A stretch of 64,000 nucleotides of DNA from Rattus norvegicus. Its lineage: Eukaryota > Chordata > Mammalia > Rodentia > Muridae. The position numbers and the translations under genes are program-made. Position 1 is the first letter of the stretch, and every line of letters begins with the position of its first letter. Under the pieces are notes generated by a model, which was not told the origin of the DNA, did no database searches, and was given only the letters and a program-made list of their open reading frames with translations. Of the stretch, positions 1 through 12,779 are shown piece after piece. The DNA lies in assembly GCF_036323735.1 (NCBI RefSeq), contig NC_086020.1:124796710-124860709 (forward strand), in the 5' to 3' direction.

Positions 1-205
1 GTCTAAAACGTACCCCAGACATCATGAGGACCCACAAATGCTAGTGATTTCTTTGGGTTGCTGCTACTGTCATTTCTTCACTAATGACAGCAAGTGCTTT
101 ACTTAATTATTTGTTTTTCTTCTAACTATGATACTGCTTTAAATAGATCAAGTAGTAGTAATGAGAGCCAACCAGAAAATGGATGTAGGAGTGATAACTG
201 TTGTA

Positions 206-470
206 TTATGCAGACAGAATTGAGTCATGACTGTAAATTCTAAAATTGTTTAGCCTGTGCCAGGTACTGGTGACATCAGGCTCAGAGTCCTGCACATTTG
301 AAGACAAAGAAAAAGTAAAAGAAAGGGGAATGAAGGTGGGAGAGAGAGGAGGGGAGGGGGAAAGAGAAAGAAGAGGAGGAGGAAAGGGGTAAGAAAAAAA
401 TGAGGGGAGAAGGGGGAGTAGTAGAGATGGAGAGAGGAAGGGGAGGGTATAGTTATGCATCCATAGGTTA
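206..470. repeat. Purine-rich low-complexity tract (GA/GGA on + strand)
   Basis: From about 300 to 450 the plus strand is nearly all A and G, built from GGGGA, GAGA and GGAGGA words. The pyrimidine-rich complement gives a long minus-strand reading frame made only of Ser, Pro, Leu and Phe, which is a compositional artefact and not a gene. The flanks (1-205, 471-573) show nothing recognisable. Confidence 0.7.
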
Positions 471-573
471 CCTACTCATTCATATTTCTTTAATGTTTCA
501 TGGGAAAATGTTTTGAATAATTGACACTGTGTCTTCCTGAATATTAGCTCTTAGTAGACTTTGAGTAATAACT

Positions 574-1005
574 TGGACACCACAATAAGACCTATAGAGC
601 CAAATAACCTAGGCCCATGAAGACTCACTGAGACTAAAGCACCAAAGAGCCTGCGTGGGCTGGACTTAGGCCCCTACACATGTGTAGCAGATGTGCAGCT
701 TGATCTTCATGTGGGTCCCCTAACAATTGGACCAAGGGCTGCATCTGACTCTGTTGCCTGGCTTTGGATCCCCTTCCCTAGCTGGGCTACCTTACCTGGC
801 CTCATTGGGAGAGGATATCCTTAGTCCTGCTAGAATGCAGTGTACCAGGACACGTTGGCACCCATTATGGGGTTTCCCCTTCTCTGAGAAGAATGGGAAG
901 TGTAGTTAGGGGAGAGATGTGTGAAGGTGGGACTGGAAGGAGAGGAAAGATGGGGTTGCAACTGGGATCTAAAGTGAACAAATAAAGTGCATTAAAGAAA
1001 AAGAC
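574..1005 (+). mobile_element. Old rodent L1 3' UTR fragment (Lx-type)
   Basis: This reads like the 3' UTR of an older rodent LINE-1. It has the 'agactcactgagactaaagc' start, a stretch resembling 'cttgatcttcatgtgggtcccc', a GGGACTGGAAGGAGAGG purine block, and the terminal 'gggatctaaagtgaacaaataaa' type ending followed by an A-rich tail. It is 5'-truncated and carries no ORF2 sequence. The small open frames inside are by chance. The same family occurs antisense at 43369-43845. The subfamily name is not certain. Confidence 0.8.
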
Positions 1006-1384
1006 AGTTTTCTTAAAATGAATGCTAAAACCAACACAGTTTGAATACTTGGTATTTACTGAAAAACTAAGGGCTGTTTTCATCTTAGCCTAGAACACTA
1101 AGAAGTGTGTGCATCTGCCTGTAATGGTGCTGTACTTTGTTCTGAAGCATTCCGAGGTCTGCTGTCTTCCACATACTGCATACACTCTAACGCAATGAAT
1201 CTACTCAGGTTCTCTATCTGAGATACTTAATAAAAATGCAGAATGTGTTTAGTGATGTAAATCTTACAAAGCACTTGTTTTCCAAAGTGTGGCATGCAAA
1301 ATAATGATATATTTATTAATCAAAAATTAAAACACTGAAAATTTTACTTCATATAGCTTTATCTGAGGTTATTTTCTCCTTAGA
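1006..1384. other. Unique AT-rich stretch, nothing recognised
   Basis: No repeat, exon or ordered motif was recognised between the L1 tail and the B1 element. Confidence 0.5.
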
Positions 1385-1512
1385 GACTAGTTCTCATGAC
1401 TTTCCTGGAACTTGCTAGGTAGACCAGGCTGGCCTTTAACTCACAAAGATTCCACAGGCTCTGCCTCACAAGTGTTGAGCTTAAAGGTATATAACCACCA
1501 TGCCTAGCCACT
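1385..1512 (-). mobile_element. B1 SINE (7SL-derived), diverged
   Basis: The plus strand shows the reverse complement of a B1: 'gtagaccaggctggcc' with 'aactcac', then 'ctctgcctcacaagtgttga' and an AAAGGTATATAACCACCATGCCTAG ending. That corresponds to the 5' end of B1 read on the minus strand. It is clearly diverged, lacks a clean tail and is not a likely active copy. Confidence 0.85.
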
Positions 1513-1639
1513 TCAAGCCCTTTCAGGCTGAATATATTTAATTTGACTTTTATATTAGAATTATATTTATAGAGTTATAAAAATGAGGAATCGTCTAAGA
1601 AAACAGAGCACTGTAGCATTTATTTTACCTAGACTACAA

Positions 1640-1765
1640 GGGTACATGTGTCCAAAGGAAGGCATTAGATCCCCTGGAGTTTAGGGAGGTTGTGAGCCAC
1701 CTGACTCCAGTGTTGGGAACTGAACACTGGGCTTGGCTGCTGAGCTATTTCACCCAACGCCACTG
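1640..1765 (-). mobile_element. B3/B2-class SINE, diverged
   Basis: The reverse complement of a tRNA-derived rodent SINE is visible: 'ggcattagatcccctggagt', 'ggttgtgagccacctgactc', 'gttgggaactgaacactggg' and the tRNA-like end 'gctgagctatttcaccca'. B3 is the better match because of the 'gttgtgagccac' segment; B2 is the alternative. Confidence 0.8.
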
Positions 1766-2837
1766 AGAAATTTATTTTATAACAACCTATAATGAATCAC
1801 CAAACATGTTCTTCAAAACTAGGCATACAGAGAAAGCAAAGTGAACAGGCATTAAAATAAATCCTGACCTTACAGAAAGTCACCAAGATTTGCATTCAAA
1901 ATCTACATCCAGGACATATTGCTGAGTAAAACCTAGTGAGGTATTTAACCTTTGAACTTAATTTTTACAGCTGAGCATGAATGAATCTACAGGAAAATAC
2001 ACAGAAAAGTGTAGGGTGATATTTATTCTACAGTATTTCTTCTAAATCTGTGAATCTGGCCATGACTACTGTGAACACCAGCCATCATGAATAAGTATTT
2101 TTTCAGGTAACTGCAATAAAATAAAATAAAAAATAAAAAAAAATAATAATAATTTTTAACTCCATCTAATATCAATATTATTTTCCCTTTATATTTCTCA
2201 AACACTTTCTTTCTCTCTGAAAAGTTCTAGGAAGGAAAGTAAAAGACAAGTAAAACCCTTCGCTGTTTAGTTCATATACCCTTTTCCTTACTCAGTGCCT
2301 AACTTCAAATATTCAATGATCTCACATTCTCTGCTCTGTAAACTAGCATTAACTACATATTTATTTATAGTATTACAGTGATTGTAGAGAGAACCTCTTG
2401 TGTACAGTATGGAAACACTATCTGTTAAAAAAAAAGCCAATGACCTATTAGCTGAGGCAGGAAATAGAAAGTGGGACATCCTGTAGGACTCTAAGATAAT
2501 CAGGTACAGGAGGAGATTTGCCCTGAAATTTTGAGGAGACAGACTCTCAAAACTGAGGAGAGGTGACCATCCATGTAGCATACATAGACTGGGATAAATG
2601 GCTTAAGTTATGAGCTAGTGAGGGAACAAGCCCAAGCTTATGGTCTAGGCACTTATTCATAAATAGTATGTCTCAGAGTCATTATTTCAGGAACTGAGCT
2701 GCAGTTGAAAAAGACTGTGGTTACAAATGATGACTTTCTCCAATAACTCCTTTTCTATACCTACTTTTCAACTGGTTTTACTTTTGTTTGTTTGTGTGTT
2801 TGTTTGTTTCTTCATTACAAGAGTTGCTGTATCTCTC
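1766..2837. other. Unique AT-rich DNA with a short A/T-rich patch
   Basis: No genes are seen. A low-complexity AAAATAAAAT/AATAAT run lies at about 2115-2155 and a TTTG-rich run at about 2785-2810. Open frames of up to 97 codons here are within chance expectation and show no protein-like composition. Confidence 0.5.
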
Positions 2838-3112
2838 CATCAAAGAGAATGTAATTGGTTACCACAAATTGGGTGTCATGAGAAAAGGAAATTTATTCTT
2901 TTACCCATATGAAAATCAAAGTCTGAGAACTAAGATGTTGACAGGAACCCACTCCCTGCTACAAGTTCTAGCAAAGTACCTACCTACCCCCTGCCAGCTC
3001 CTAGAAGATCTAGAAATGTGTGTGTCCATGGCTTCAGTCACTGCTCTTCTTGTTACATGTACTTCTCATGGAATTATGTCTTCCTCTCTAAGGAGGTCTT
3101 GTGACTCAATTG
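2838..3112 (+). mobile_element. Ancient mammalian interspersed repeat, family not named
   Basis: The stretch follows the layout of a very common mammalian repeat: 'taccacaaattgggtg', 'ggaaatttattcttttaccc', 'ctaagatgttgacaggaacc', a middle block ending in a 'tctaaggaggtcttgtgact' analogue. I recognise the consensus but cannot assign the family reliably. The 109-codon open frame over it is explained by the repeat and is not a gene. Confidence 0.5.
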
Positions 3113-3424
3113 TGTAATTCAAAAAATTAAACTCAGCATGTGTAACTCAAATAACCTGGAATTCCAAGCAAGGGTCATCTTTGGATTTTAGGGTTTATAA
3201 CACGTGTACTTTAGAAGCCTACATCCAGTTCCTGACAGAATATACCTGTAGAGTAAGGTGTAAGACACGTGGGAGCATGCTAGTAGACAGGCACAAAAAC
3301 CGGCAAGGTTAAGTGAGCTCAGACCCAGGGAATCTCAGAGACTGGCAAGACTAGACCTGTTCCTTCTCCATCTCTGTTTCTGCTCTGGAACATGTAACTA
3401 CTACACACTTTGCCGGGAAGTCAG

Positions 3425-3662
3425 TCATGTAAAGTAACACCTGGAGTTCTCCATGCTAATGAGGTATCTAGATAGCCTTAAACCTTTAGCCAATGTATTT
3501 TCTTTACTGGGTATTCCTTACCCCAAAAGGTATTTAATCCCTGGTTTGCCCGAAGTGCATGCATTCACATTTACCATCAACCAAACCAGTATGAACAAGC
3601 AAGATTATCTCAGAGAGCTGCTTCATTAAGTATTGCTGCTGGGAAGGCCTTTTACTAAAGAA
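3425..3662 (+). mobile_element. Possible solo LTR of a rodent endogenous retrovirus
   Basis: The segment has LTR-like promoter grammar: 'ccatgctaatgaggtatcta', 'agccaatgtattttctttac' (CCAAT-type box), a TATTTAA box in 'aaaaggtatttaatccctgg', then 'ttgcccgaagtgcatgc'. No gag, pol or env remnant is adjacent, so if real it is a solo LTR. TG...CA ends and a target duplication could not be fixed, so boundaries are approximate. The alternative is unique sequence with chance motifs. Confidence 0.35.
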
Positions 3663-5764
3663 CAATGCCTAAGACTCTGGAAGAAGGCTTTCTCCTCTCC
3701 AGTCCCTCTGATACATTATGCCCTTATTCCCAATCAGACCTGATTCTGCTTGCCCCATGCTCTGCTTCCCATCTCACCCTAGCACACAGTTGCCCTAAAG
3801 AGAAAGGTAGATCCAAGATGTTCTGGTCTTTGCTTCTCCTCCCAGCATTATACCAATGAAACCAGGGGTACATGGTACCAGGAAGGAGACAAGGAACCAT
3901 TGTGAACTTCCCTTTTCAGACTTTGCTCCGGCAGTGTATGGATCAAACTGGAAACCACCAGAAGGAAAGCAGGACACAGTAAAACAGTATGGAAGTGTCA
4001 TGCATATTCTCAATAGAAGGCATTATAATAAAAATCATGGAAATGAGGCTGAAAGCAGTTGCAATGGTCACACATGCATAGAAGGAACCTTAATCCAAAG
4101 ACAAGTTCTCTATAGACACTTCATACAGTTAATGTGTGATAATATTAATGGATGCCAATATTTTCTAAAGCTTAACAAAGAAAGAAAAAAGCAAGAATTC
4201 TACACAAGGAAGAGAAGTTTCCTGTGGGCTAAGCAGTGTTAGGGAAGGACAGGCTGCCAGAAGCACTCAGTATGTCCTTAGTGCTGCTGCTCCGTGAAAC
4301 AACCTGTGAGTTATATGCCTTACATTGAGGGCATAAGGAAATATACTTATTTCCAAATGTACATTGTGCTTGCAAACTGTAAGATCAAGGAATGATACTT
4401 AAACAGAATCTGAGTGAAAACTGGGACCTAACATGGAAGGGAAGTAGAGTCCAACTCTGGGAAGAAGGAAGAGTGGTCACCAGGTCCACCAGAGAAAGAT
4501 GCCATTTATACTGGCACTCAAGGCCAAGGGATCATCATGTTACTCTTTTTATTGATTGAATTTCAATATACCACTCAATTTAAATATTGAAATGCAATTT
4601 TATTCTGAGTAGGGAATGAAAGAGGATCCTCAGCTCTGGCCCTTCTTGACTCCTTGCCATCCTATCTTGTCTTCCAAATTGTCATTTAACATTTCTCTCC
4701 TCTGACTTTACTTTTCTCAACCCTAAAACTCTCCTGTTGTAGTGGAGACATTTAAATCAAATGGAGGGCTTTCAGAACATCATTAAGAATTTGAATAACA
4801 ATACCCATGAAGTTACCACTGCTGTAAGTAATAGGAAACAAGGCTACTGTTATAAATAATATTCCACTAAGGCTAATATGTTTTCCTTGGTAGCAGCTAA
4901 ACTGAAAAGTGGTAAGAAGGAATGAGTAGAGAATGTAAATTTCAAGTAGAGAACTCACAACTGCTATGGAGATTAACTTTTTAAATTGTAAATACAAGTC
5001 GACACTCGGCTCTAAGATTACATCTTTCATGAGATCATAGCTTTCATTTCTAATTCTAAAATAACCCAGCTCCTTCTGCTCACAGTATCCCATTTCAATC
5101 CGCTTCCTCTATCATCATGGCGGTGTGGTTGGCCATGTACATTTTCCCAGATTTAAACATACTGCTGCTAGCGATTTTGACTTTCTTATCCCCAGCAAAA
5201 GCCAAGAATTTAAACATCAATAAAAATAACACTGAGCCAAAAATATTGTTCCCTAATGAAAGTACACACTCAGGTGGTGGTTTCCAAAAGTTTTCAGCCT
5301 AGAAACCAAGGACAATGTGAAGTGATTTATGGAAAGAGAAATCTTTGGTTCTTGACATTAAACATTTTAATTAGAAATGCACATGGGCCATATGTTAAAA
5401 CAGTATTTCCATGTCTACACAGAGAAAGAGCAGCACCTCCTAGGATATAAGTTGAAAAGGAGGGATAAGCTGTCTTTGCTTCTTTTTAAAAAGTTTTGGA
5501 ATCCCTAGAGAAGGTCTATGTATGCCAAGTAGATTTGAGTTAACTTGGATTCTTACATTTATATATTATCCTAACCAGTGTGTTGCAAGGAAGACACTCA
5601 TCCAGGTCTCCAATATGGTGTCAGAGAAGACAGACACTGAGCTTTGTTCACGTACAATGGCTTCATGTGAGGTTTCTGTCTATCAATATAGCACCCAAAA
5701 ATGTTAAAGAATGCACCCAGAAAATTTCAATGATGTATTAGAAAATTTAAAAGCCTACAAAATG
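3663..5764. other. Unique DNA; one 128-codon chance ORF
   Basis: No repeat or gene was recognised. The longest open frame (3856-4242, plus strand) encodes a 128-residue sequence with no signal peptide, membrane segment or motif I know. With roughly 2,000 frames tested in this much DNA, one of this length is expected by chance. I do not call a gene. Confidence 0.5.
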
Positions 5765-5984
5765 ACTTTTATTGACATGCCAACATGGGTGGAGGAAGTC
5801 TCACAAGACTTCACCTCCAGATGAAGCACTGTAGAGGCAGTAGATGGTTGCTGAGAGAGGGAGAATCTTCCGAGTAGGTTAGTCAATTTGAGGAGTCAGC
5901 CTGAACATATCTGAGCAACAAAAAATAATCTTGACACGCATTCTTAAATGTGCGTGCCCACGTACTCACAAGCACTCGCGCACG

Positions 5985-6030
<46 letters not shown>

Positions 6031-6150
6031 TATGTGTGTAACAATTATGATCCAAAAGTAAGAGGCCATAAAGTTTAAGAATGAGAGACATGAAGGAGAG
6101 TAGAGGGGGGTATGATGTAAATGCAGTACTAATTTAGGAAATTCACCAAA
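5765..6150 (+). mobile_element. Old rodent L1 3' UTR with internal (AC)n
   Basis: This is a recognisable older L1 3' end: 'gacatgccaacatgggtgga', 'ggaagtctcacaagacttca', 'gtagatggttgctgagagag', a variable CA-rich segment (about 5985-6030), then 'gtaacaattatgatccaaaa', 'agaggccataaagtttaaga' and a GGAGAGTAGAGG purine block. The (AC)n expansion is a usual feature of this family's 3' UTR. The matching 5' portion of the same 3' UTR class lies antisense at 6755-7055. Confidence 0.85.
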
Positions 6151-6754
6151 ATAAAATACATAAAATCTTCTGCATATGCTTGTTAAGAGTCACTAAAACT
6201 CATTTAAAGAGTCAAATCACTTTCCATGAACGTGATAGTGATATTTGTGGAATTCATTAACATATTTTAAACCAAATTCTGTGAAGTCAGCCTTCTATCA
6301 GTTTAGGAATGTGCCAATCAGGAGGTGGTGATGAGGACTCAGCTTGGATTCTCAAAGGCACATCGAGGCAAGTGATTTTGAGATTGCGCACAAAGTCTGG
6401 CTTATGATTGTGAAGCACATAATGATTATGCAGTTGTTTGCCAGGATTCTTTTCTTCTGAACTTTCAACCAGGCTTTAAACATGAAGTCATTTTGTCATT
6501 AATTATAGTAATGGTCGATAATCATCAACTGAACTCAAACAATCTACAGTTATTGTTAAATTTTTAATTTATAAGTCCCTCAAGCTTAACACATTGGAAT
6601 CTTAAGGCATTAATTACTCCATGAAGCCTACATTCATACTATTACTGTCCACATTTATAGATTCAATTATAAAATATTATCTGCTTTATGCCAGGAGTTC
6701 TTCCTATTCCATACTTGATGATAAATTTAAATTATGAAACAGAAACAGACTCTC

Positions 6755-7055
6755 CTCTCTTCTTCCTGGCCATCCCACTCCTTCTCAAATCCATGCCCCT
6801 TTGTTCATTAATCACAACTGTTACACACATCTAAATCTGCCTGCATATCTATGTCTCCATGTAGATATTGATTTTCACTTACAAACACAACCTGATGAGA
6901 TAACTTAATGTCGCCTATATGTGTTCAGGGCTGACTCCATGGGATTGGCTAACCTACCCGGAAGATTCTTCCTTTCTCTGCAAACATCAGCTTCCTGTAG
7001 CTCTACACCTAGAGGTGAAACCTTGTGAGAATTCCCCCATCCGCACTGTCAGGAA
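6755..7055 (-). mobile_element. Old rodent L1 3' UTR fragment, antisense
   Basis: The plus strand carries the complement of an older L1 3' UTR: 'cttcctggccatcccactcc', 'tgttcattaatcacaactgt', 'gtgttcagggctgactccat', 'gggattggctaacctacccg', 'cttcctgtagctctacacct' and 'aaccttgtgagaattccccc'. Orientation is opposite to the related fragment at 5765-6150, so they are separate insertions or a rearranged pair. Confidence 0.8.
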
Positions 7056-8239
7056 TAGCATTAGCAAATTAGCAACAAGTATTAAAATAGAAGCTATGTG
7101 TCAGGATTCTGTTCTTAAGATCTAATCTCCAAGAAGTTATTGTTTAAAAAAAAAGTAACTCTTTAAAAATTACTACAGGAAGAGTCATGGCACATCCTGT
7201 TCTGGTGAAGATTAGAATGAATATAGGACAGTAGGAAACACAAGTAAAAGATAATGTTATAACATTAGTAATAAAAGTGGCAAATGGAATCAAGAAAGGG
7301 CTGAGTCACAGAAAGCAAGACTCCCACTCTCCAACTTGTCTTATTTGGTTTCAAACCTTATCAATTTTACAGTAAACAACTAGTCTCACACAAGGTCTTG
7401 TAGCGAGGACAGTTTGCACCATTCACATTTTATAGTTCATGTGCAGATAAACAATATTCTAATGTGAAAACTAGATCACTTTCTCTTGTGCTTCTGTCTT
7501 TGCTCTAAGCACAAAAACCTAGTCGCCTCAAGTAATCTTCACAGATTTTCTTACTCGGTAAGAAGGTGGTGAACAGACACCCCAGTGTCCCAGAATCAGA
7601 TAGGAATTCAACACTGAGACTGAAAGTAGACACTTGGCTGTTCTGCAAGTGTGATGGACATCGTTGGCATGGAACATACTGGGGAGGGGGCAGGAGAGTA
7701 GCGCATAAAGTTGGGTCGCAAATTAAGTCATGGTACTGTTGGGGAGAATAGGGAAAGGACTGTCTCCAAGAACCTGATAAGTCTCATTGAGCCAACAGAA
7801 GATCAGGGCAACCATTAAAATGAGCTTTGCTTGCAGGAAGTCCCAAGATGATGGCCAACCAGGTGTGTCCTTCTGAGGGCTGCCCTAGTATCTTCTCTCT
7901 GTAGCTTCCAGTGAGTTTATGTGTTAGGATGATTCTTGTATTAATCTCCACCACACTTCCAGTTCAGAAATGATAAACTGTTGTTTAAGGTATCTAGCCG
8001 AGGTCCTTGGTGAGTGAAGCTCTTGGCAACTAGACCAGAATGCAAGACTTCTGGCCATTTTCCCCTGTGTCCTCGGGACAGTGAGGTATCTCACCTGACT
8101 GTGTCGATGATCTATCTCCTTTTCTCGCTCCACCCAACCCCATAGTAAATGGCTTGCCTCCTGTGTTCCCCCTGCCTGCCTCATCTCCACCTTGGTTGTT
8201 TAAAGACACATATATCAGAATGCCCTTCTTCAGAGCAGC
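7056..8239. other. Unique DNA, nothing recognised
   Basis: No repeat family, exon or RNA gene was recognised. Short open frames at 7566-7751 (+) and 7924-8190 (-) have no protein-like features. Confidence 0.5.
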
Positions 8240-8555
8240 TAGACTTGCTCTGTTTTGTACCTGGAATGCTTTCCTCTGAGATCTAAGAGACTACCTCTCC
8301 TCATTTACATTTCCACAAAATATTTCCTGTGTTCAGTTTGGTTGGCTATACTGCCTTGATTATTTTACTAATTTATAACAATTTCCCTGTCTGATGCATT
8401 ATACTTACTTGGCTGTATATATCTTCTTAAATCCTCTTCCACAGACATACAAGTGCTATTTTCTTATTCATGGCTGCTTCTAGTGTGCATAATGGTGGCT
8501 ATGGCACGCCTTCCTCATTATGTGCTTTTAGACATTGGTTTAATAAATTTAAGAG
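8240..8555 (+). mobile_element. L2 (LINE-2) 3' end, ancient
   Basis: The order of blocks fits the L2 3' end: 'gtacctggaatgctttcctc' with a following CTCCTC stretch, a TTTATTTT-like middle replaced by 'attattttactaatttataa', then 'ttattcatggctgcttctag', a degenerate 'ctatggcacgcc' and 'ttggtttaataaatttaaga' at the AATAAAT end. Similarity is low, as expected for a pre-rodent repeat. Confidence 0.6.
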
Positions 8556-9540
8556 AATGATAAAAGCAGCTAAAACACTGAGCATTTATCTTGCTGTCCC
8601 TAAGCTATTAACTTAATTTCAGTGTATCTTTATTTGTAGCCCACAGAACGGATCTGCATGCATAAGAAGCTTTTAATATGGAATGGCTCACACAGAATAG
8701 TATATCATTGTGGGAAAGTAGGCTTGCTGGGTTTGTAATATGGCAAAAAAGTAATAAGTCCCCATGCATGTTTTATAAGAAATAAAACATCATTATTATT
8801 TTTTGTGATGGTTAAGATGTGCCTCTATGTTTAAGGAGAGGAGTCTGCAGAAACCTTGAATCTATGTGATTCTAACTGCTTCCCATCGCCTCTGACTTTC
8901 ATTGCCATGGTTTATTCCATCATTCTGAGGATAAACCTGAGAGGAGGACTATGTACAATGCTTTTGTGGCTGCTTTAAAAACCATTATAGTGATCAATAA
9001 TGCAAATTACGTATAAATTACAAAATTGTTTAGGATAGCTGTTTCTGCACAATTCTTCCACATCTCTGGGAGGCAGCTCAACATTATTCTTATCATTCAT
9101 GGATAGAAAGACCTCAACAGGATATTATAGCTACATGTGCTATGTGTTTTTACTGTAGACTAATGGCTTTTGTGTTGATGGAAGGAAAGCTGCTGCAGCC
9201 CTGTCTAAAATCACATTTCATGGGTGGATGGCAAACAGGCCAGCCTTTCAGCTTTCATGATAAAGTAGACCTTATCGAGTCATATACAGTCACTTCAAAC
9301 ATTATAAATGGCAGAATGTCACCACTGTCACAAACCTGGGACATTGTCTCCCAGCTTTGCCAGGCATCTGAGATTAATATATGGTGCATTATTTTCAAAA
9401 TGCTGAATTTTACATTTCATGTTTAACTAGAAGATTTGAATATTCACTGATGATTCCACTGAATATATTGACAAATTTCTTTTCTTTCCTAAATAAACCA
9501 CTTATTTATCTGAAGGAAGCATACATATTTCTATAGTTTA
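8556..9540. other. Unique AT-rich DNA
   Basis: Nothing was recognised. A 94-codon frame at 9142-9426 (+) has no family resemblance. Confidence 0.5.
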
Positions 9541-9565
9541 GTGTGTGTATGTGTGTGTGTGTGTG

Positions 9566-9613
<48 letters not shown>
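9541..9613. repeat. (TG)n microsatellite
   Basis: About 73 bp of TG dinucleotides with one TA and one TTG interruption, directly abutting the tail end of the minus-strand B3 SINE that follows. Confidence 0.97.
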
Positions 9614-9615
<2 letters not shown>

Positions 9616-9770
9616 CACCTGCATTCCTGGAGACCAGAGAAAATGTCAGATGCCCAGAAACAGGAGTTGAAAATAATTTTGAACTACTATGAGGGTAGCA
9701 GGAGCTTAAAATTGATCCCCTGTCAGAGCAGTAAGCACTCAGCTTTTAAGCTATCTCTCCAGCACCAAAT
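9614..9770 (-). mobile_element. B3-class SINE with (TG)n tail
   Basis: The complement of a B3 is visible: 'cattcctggagaccagagaa', 'gtcagatgcccagaaacagg', a degenerate 'gatcccctgtcagagcagta', and the conserved tRNA-like head 'ttttaagctatctctccagc'. The head lies at the right end, so the SINE points left and the TG tract sits at its 3' tail. Confidence 0.85.
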
Positions 9771-11039
9771 TCTTTGCATTTTAACCTTTAGTTTCCATTT
9801 TTATCTTTTTGTCTAGCTTATTGGTTAATAAGCAATCCAAATCAAAACGTTTAAAAAAACTAAAGGGTTCTATTCGTAAAAGTTGGGCCAAATAAATTCA
9901 CTTCTGAATCTATTTTACCCTTTCTTCAGTTATTGCTAAGGTCACTAAAACCTATATTTATAAAAAGGAAAAGCCTGTTTGCTTACAAAGGAAATGTTCT
10001 GGCTTATTGATCTGGACCAAATATGGATATTTCCTCTGCAGCCAGTTCCTTAACCAAGGAGGAAGAATGCATCTGACATAAACAGTCTGCAAGGGAGAGA
10101 ACACCCCACCTCATATGTCAAAGATTTTCCACATCTATGATCTTTCCTTGGCTTCATGATTGAAGATCTCTTATCAACTACACATTTATACTAGCATAGT
10201 AGGGTAGAAGTGGCTGGCAAGGCCACCCCTTTGACAATAAGATTCAGAGTTTAAATGCTCATTTGACAACTTGTCGTTTTGTTTAAAATTACTGACATGG
10301 ACTTAAATAGCCATACATCAGATAGGTGGGATGATTCAGCTTGTAGAATGAAGAGATGTTGTTCTGCATACTTTACATTGTGTAATTTACATGAATTATA
10401 CTTTCAGCTTTGTTACAGTTGGCCTGTGGGGAGGTTTCAAGACAAAATTACTTTTGTTCTAATCTATGAGGTTAAAAACACCACTAGGACTTGTAATGTC
10501 ATTTAACAATTATGACAAGTTCAGATATGGAAGGGTATTCTCAGAAAGGCACCAAAAACTCATCTAACTTTAGAAAATGAGAGCTGCAGAAGTTCGTATC
10601 ATGAAAGTGTGATTTTACTGTGCAAACAATACAGTTGTCATAAATAGAAGTGCTTCTAAAGCACAGAAGGCTGAGTGCTCTGTAGTAATGTCTCCTTGTG
10701 CATTTCTTCTTGTTTTTTACTTGTTACCTAAGAATTTCTGGTTCTCCCAGAATGCATTATTAACTCCTGCCTCCTCACTCGATACACACTCATCTCTTCT
10801 TGGAAGAAAGAGTCTCAATTCTGTTTCTATGATTAACCAAACCCATTGCCTATAATAAGAATATTATGGGAGATTTTCAGTGGTCTCACTAAGTACATAA
10901 ATATTAGTATAGAAGAGTGTTGGGACCTTGTGCATATTTTAAATCCTGTTATTTTTCTAAATGTCTGATAATAGTGAAAACTCATCTTATTTACTATCCT
11001 ACACAAAACGATAACATCTCTGCAACTGAGGTTTAAAAA
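9771..11039. other. Unique AT-rich DNA
   Basis: No repeat or exon was recognised. Confidence 0.5.
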
Positions 11040-11096
11040 AATCATCATCCCAGTTTTACAAATGAGGAAATGTAGGTTTAGTTATCTATACTGTTA
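11040..11096 (+). mobile_element. MIR SINE core fragment
   Basis: 'catcatcccagttttacaaa' followed by 'tgaggaaatgtaggtttagt' matches the conserved MIR segment normally read as CCCATTTTACAGATGAGGAAACTGAGG. It is short and diverged. Confidence 0.6.
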
Positions 11097-12779
11097 GTGT
11101 AGAATTGGGAGACACTTCAGTTTCTGATCAATTTTGAAAGCTTTATATCCTTTGTCCTGTTATCTGTACTATCTATTCTTTGTTCTTTTTTCTTAAAACT
11201 TGCTGAGGACCTTCATTTTCTGTCTCTTTTATCCCATGTGTGTCAAATTGAACATGCCTAGGGTTTCAACCCTTATCTGACTCAGGTCAGACTTTGCACT
11301 TTGAAGTCAGTCCTGGCTCAACTTAAGGCTTTTGGGAAGACGGAGACAAAATGCACATGTTTTGTATATACAAAGATCAGCAACTTGGCAGATGCAGAAC
11401 ATCATGATTGGAATGTGTCTTAGGGAGTCACACACAGGAAATATTATCTCAGTACGGAACTGCTGAGAAACCTAGAGGAGCCGTTCAAGTCCTGAAGACA
11501 TAGCTCTCATGAATGGACTTGATTTTTATGAGTGTGGTTCTTTCAAAATTGTGTGGTATGTCTCTTCATCTCTGCCTTATTCTTTTTGTGGCCATCAGCC
11601 ATGAACTGACACAGAAAGAAGGACATTTCCAAAAACATATGCCTCAATTTCCCAATATCCAGAAATCTGAGGAAATAATCTGGCTCATTAGTCACCCTGT
11701 AGCACTTAATTAAAGCAGCTCGGATCACAGAAAATGAATGAAGTCAAATTATGTAGTACATTTCAATATTTAGTTGTTTAAAATCGTTTATTTCTCACAT
11801 TAAAAATCAGTGGAATAAAGGTCTTTGTGATATTATTAAAATATTAGCCTTTGAGTGACAGTTGGGTAATATTTACCTATCATGAAATGGATTTATCCAC
11901 TTTGTCTGTTTTAAGTTATATGTTGAAAGATTCTGATTGTGCCTACCCTTTTCCTCTTTAAAAGTATTCCATGAGGTGTGTAAAAATTATTCATGAAATT
12001 TGAAATTATATTATTTAAAGCATTCAAACCCTTGAAAAATCTTAATGTACCTTTATTTCTGTGGCTGTCACACTTTAAAAAAAATTTAAAAAACCTTCTT
12101 TCCAAAAACTTCTGTAATAAATTATAGTAAGAATCAAATCTAAGCACGAGTTTATCAGAAAGCTCTTTGTAGTTTGTACTAAGGACTACTGAGCTCCTAT
12201 AGCCAGCATCTGAGACATTCTAACTACATTATCCTCAGGAAAGATGACCTGAACCCCATTTCTTGCCTTCTCTGCTTTCTCTAGTCTACAGCCACATTTC
12301 TAAAGTGAATAGATTTCATTTGCAATGCAAATCTTTTCACATATATGGCTGAATTATTTTCTTTGCAGATGAATGACGCTACTGTATAGAAGGTAACAAA
12401 CCTCACCCAGCTTTAAGTACACTTCTGGTATTGAAAGCTAACAGAGCTGAAAGTTGAATGGAAGAAAGCTCAGATCCAGTATTCATTCTTTTATTTGTGT
12501 TCTGAAAGAGTTGTGTGGAAGAAATCTGATAGAAATCTCATAGTATTCCTAGTAGAGGGAAGCTAAAGGTAGGAATGGAAAAGACTGTTTTGCTCCTGCT
12601 TTGTGGCTTCATAAGCAGTGGATGATCCTGTCAATGGGAGGGCCCAAGGTTATATCAAGTCTAACTCCTCAGACCCTGCAAAGGGTATCTATCCACCCCT
12701 CACTGGTCCACAGGAAAAAACTGTACAAAGAAAGCCACTGTTCGAAGAACACAGATCCCTCCTCAGGATGACAATTTAA
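11097..12779. other. Unique AT-rich DNA
   Basis: No recognised repeat or gene. Overlapping 66- and 61-codon frames on opposite strands at about 11513-11728 have no recognisable features. Confidence 0.5.

Noticed and set aside
3856..4242. 128-codon plus-strand open frame as a host gene
   Set aside because: No recognised domain, no start context or splice sites of note. An ORF of this length is expected by chance among the roughly 2,000 frames tested.
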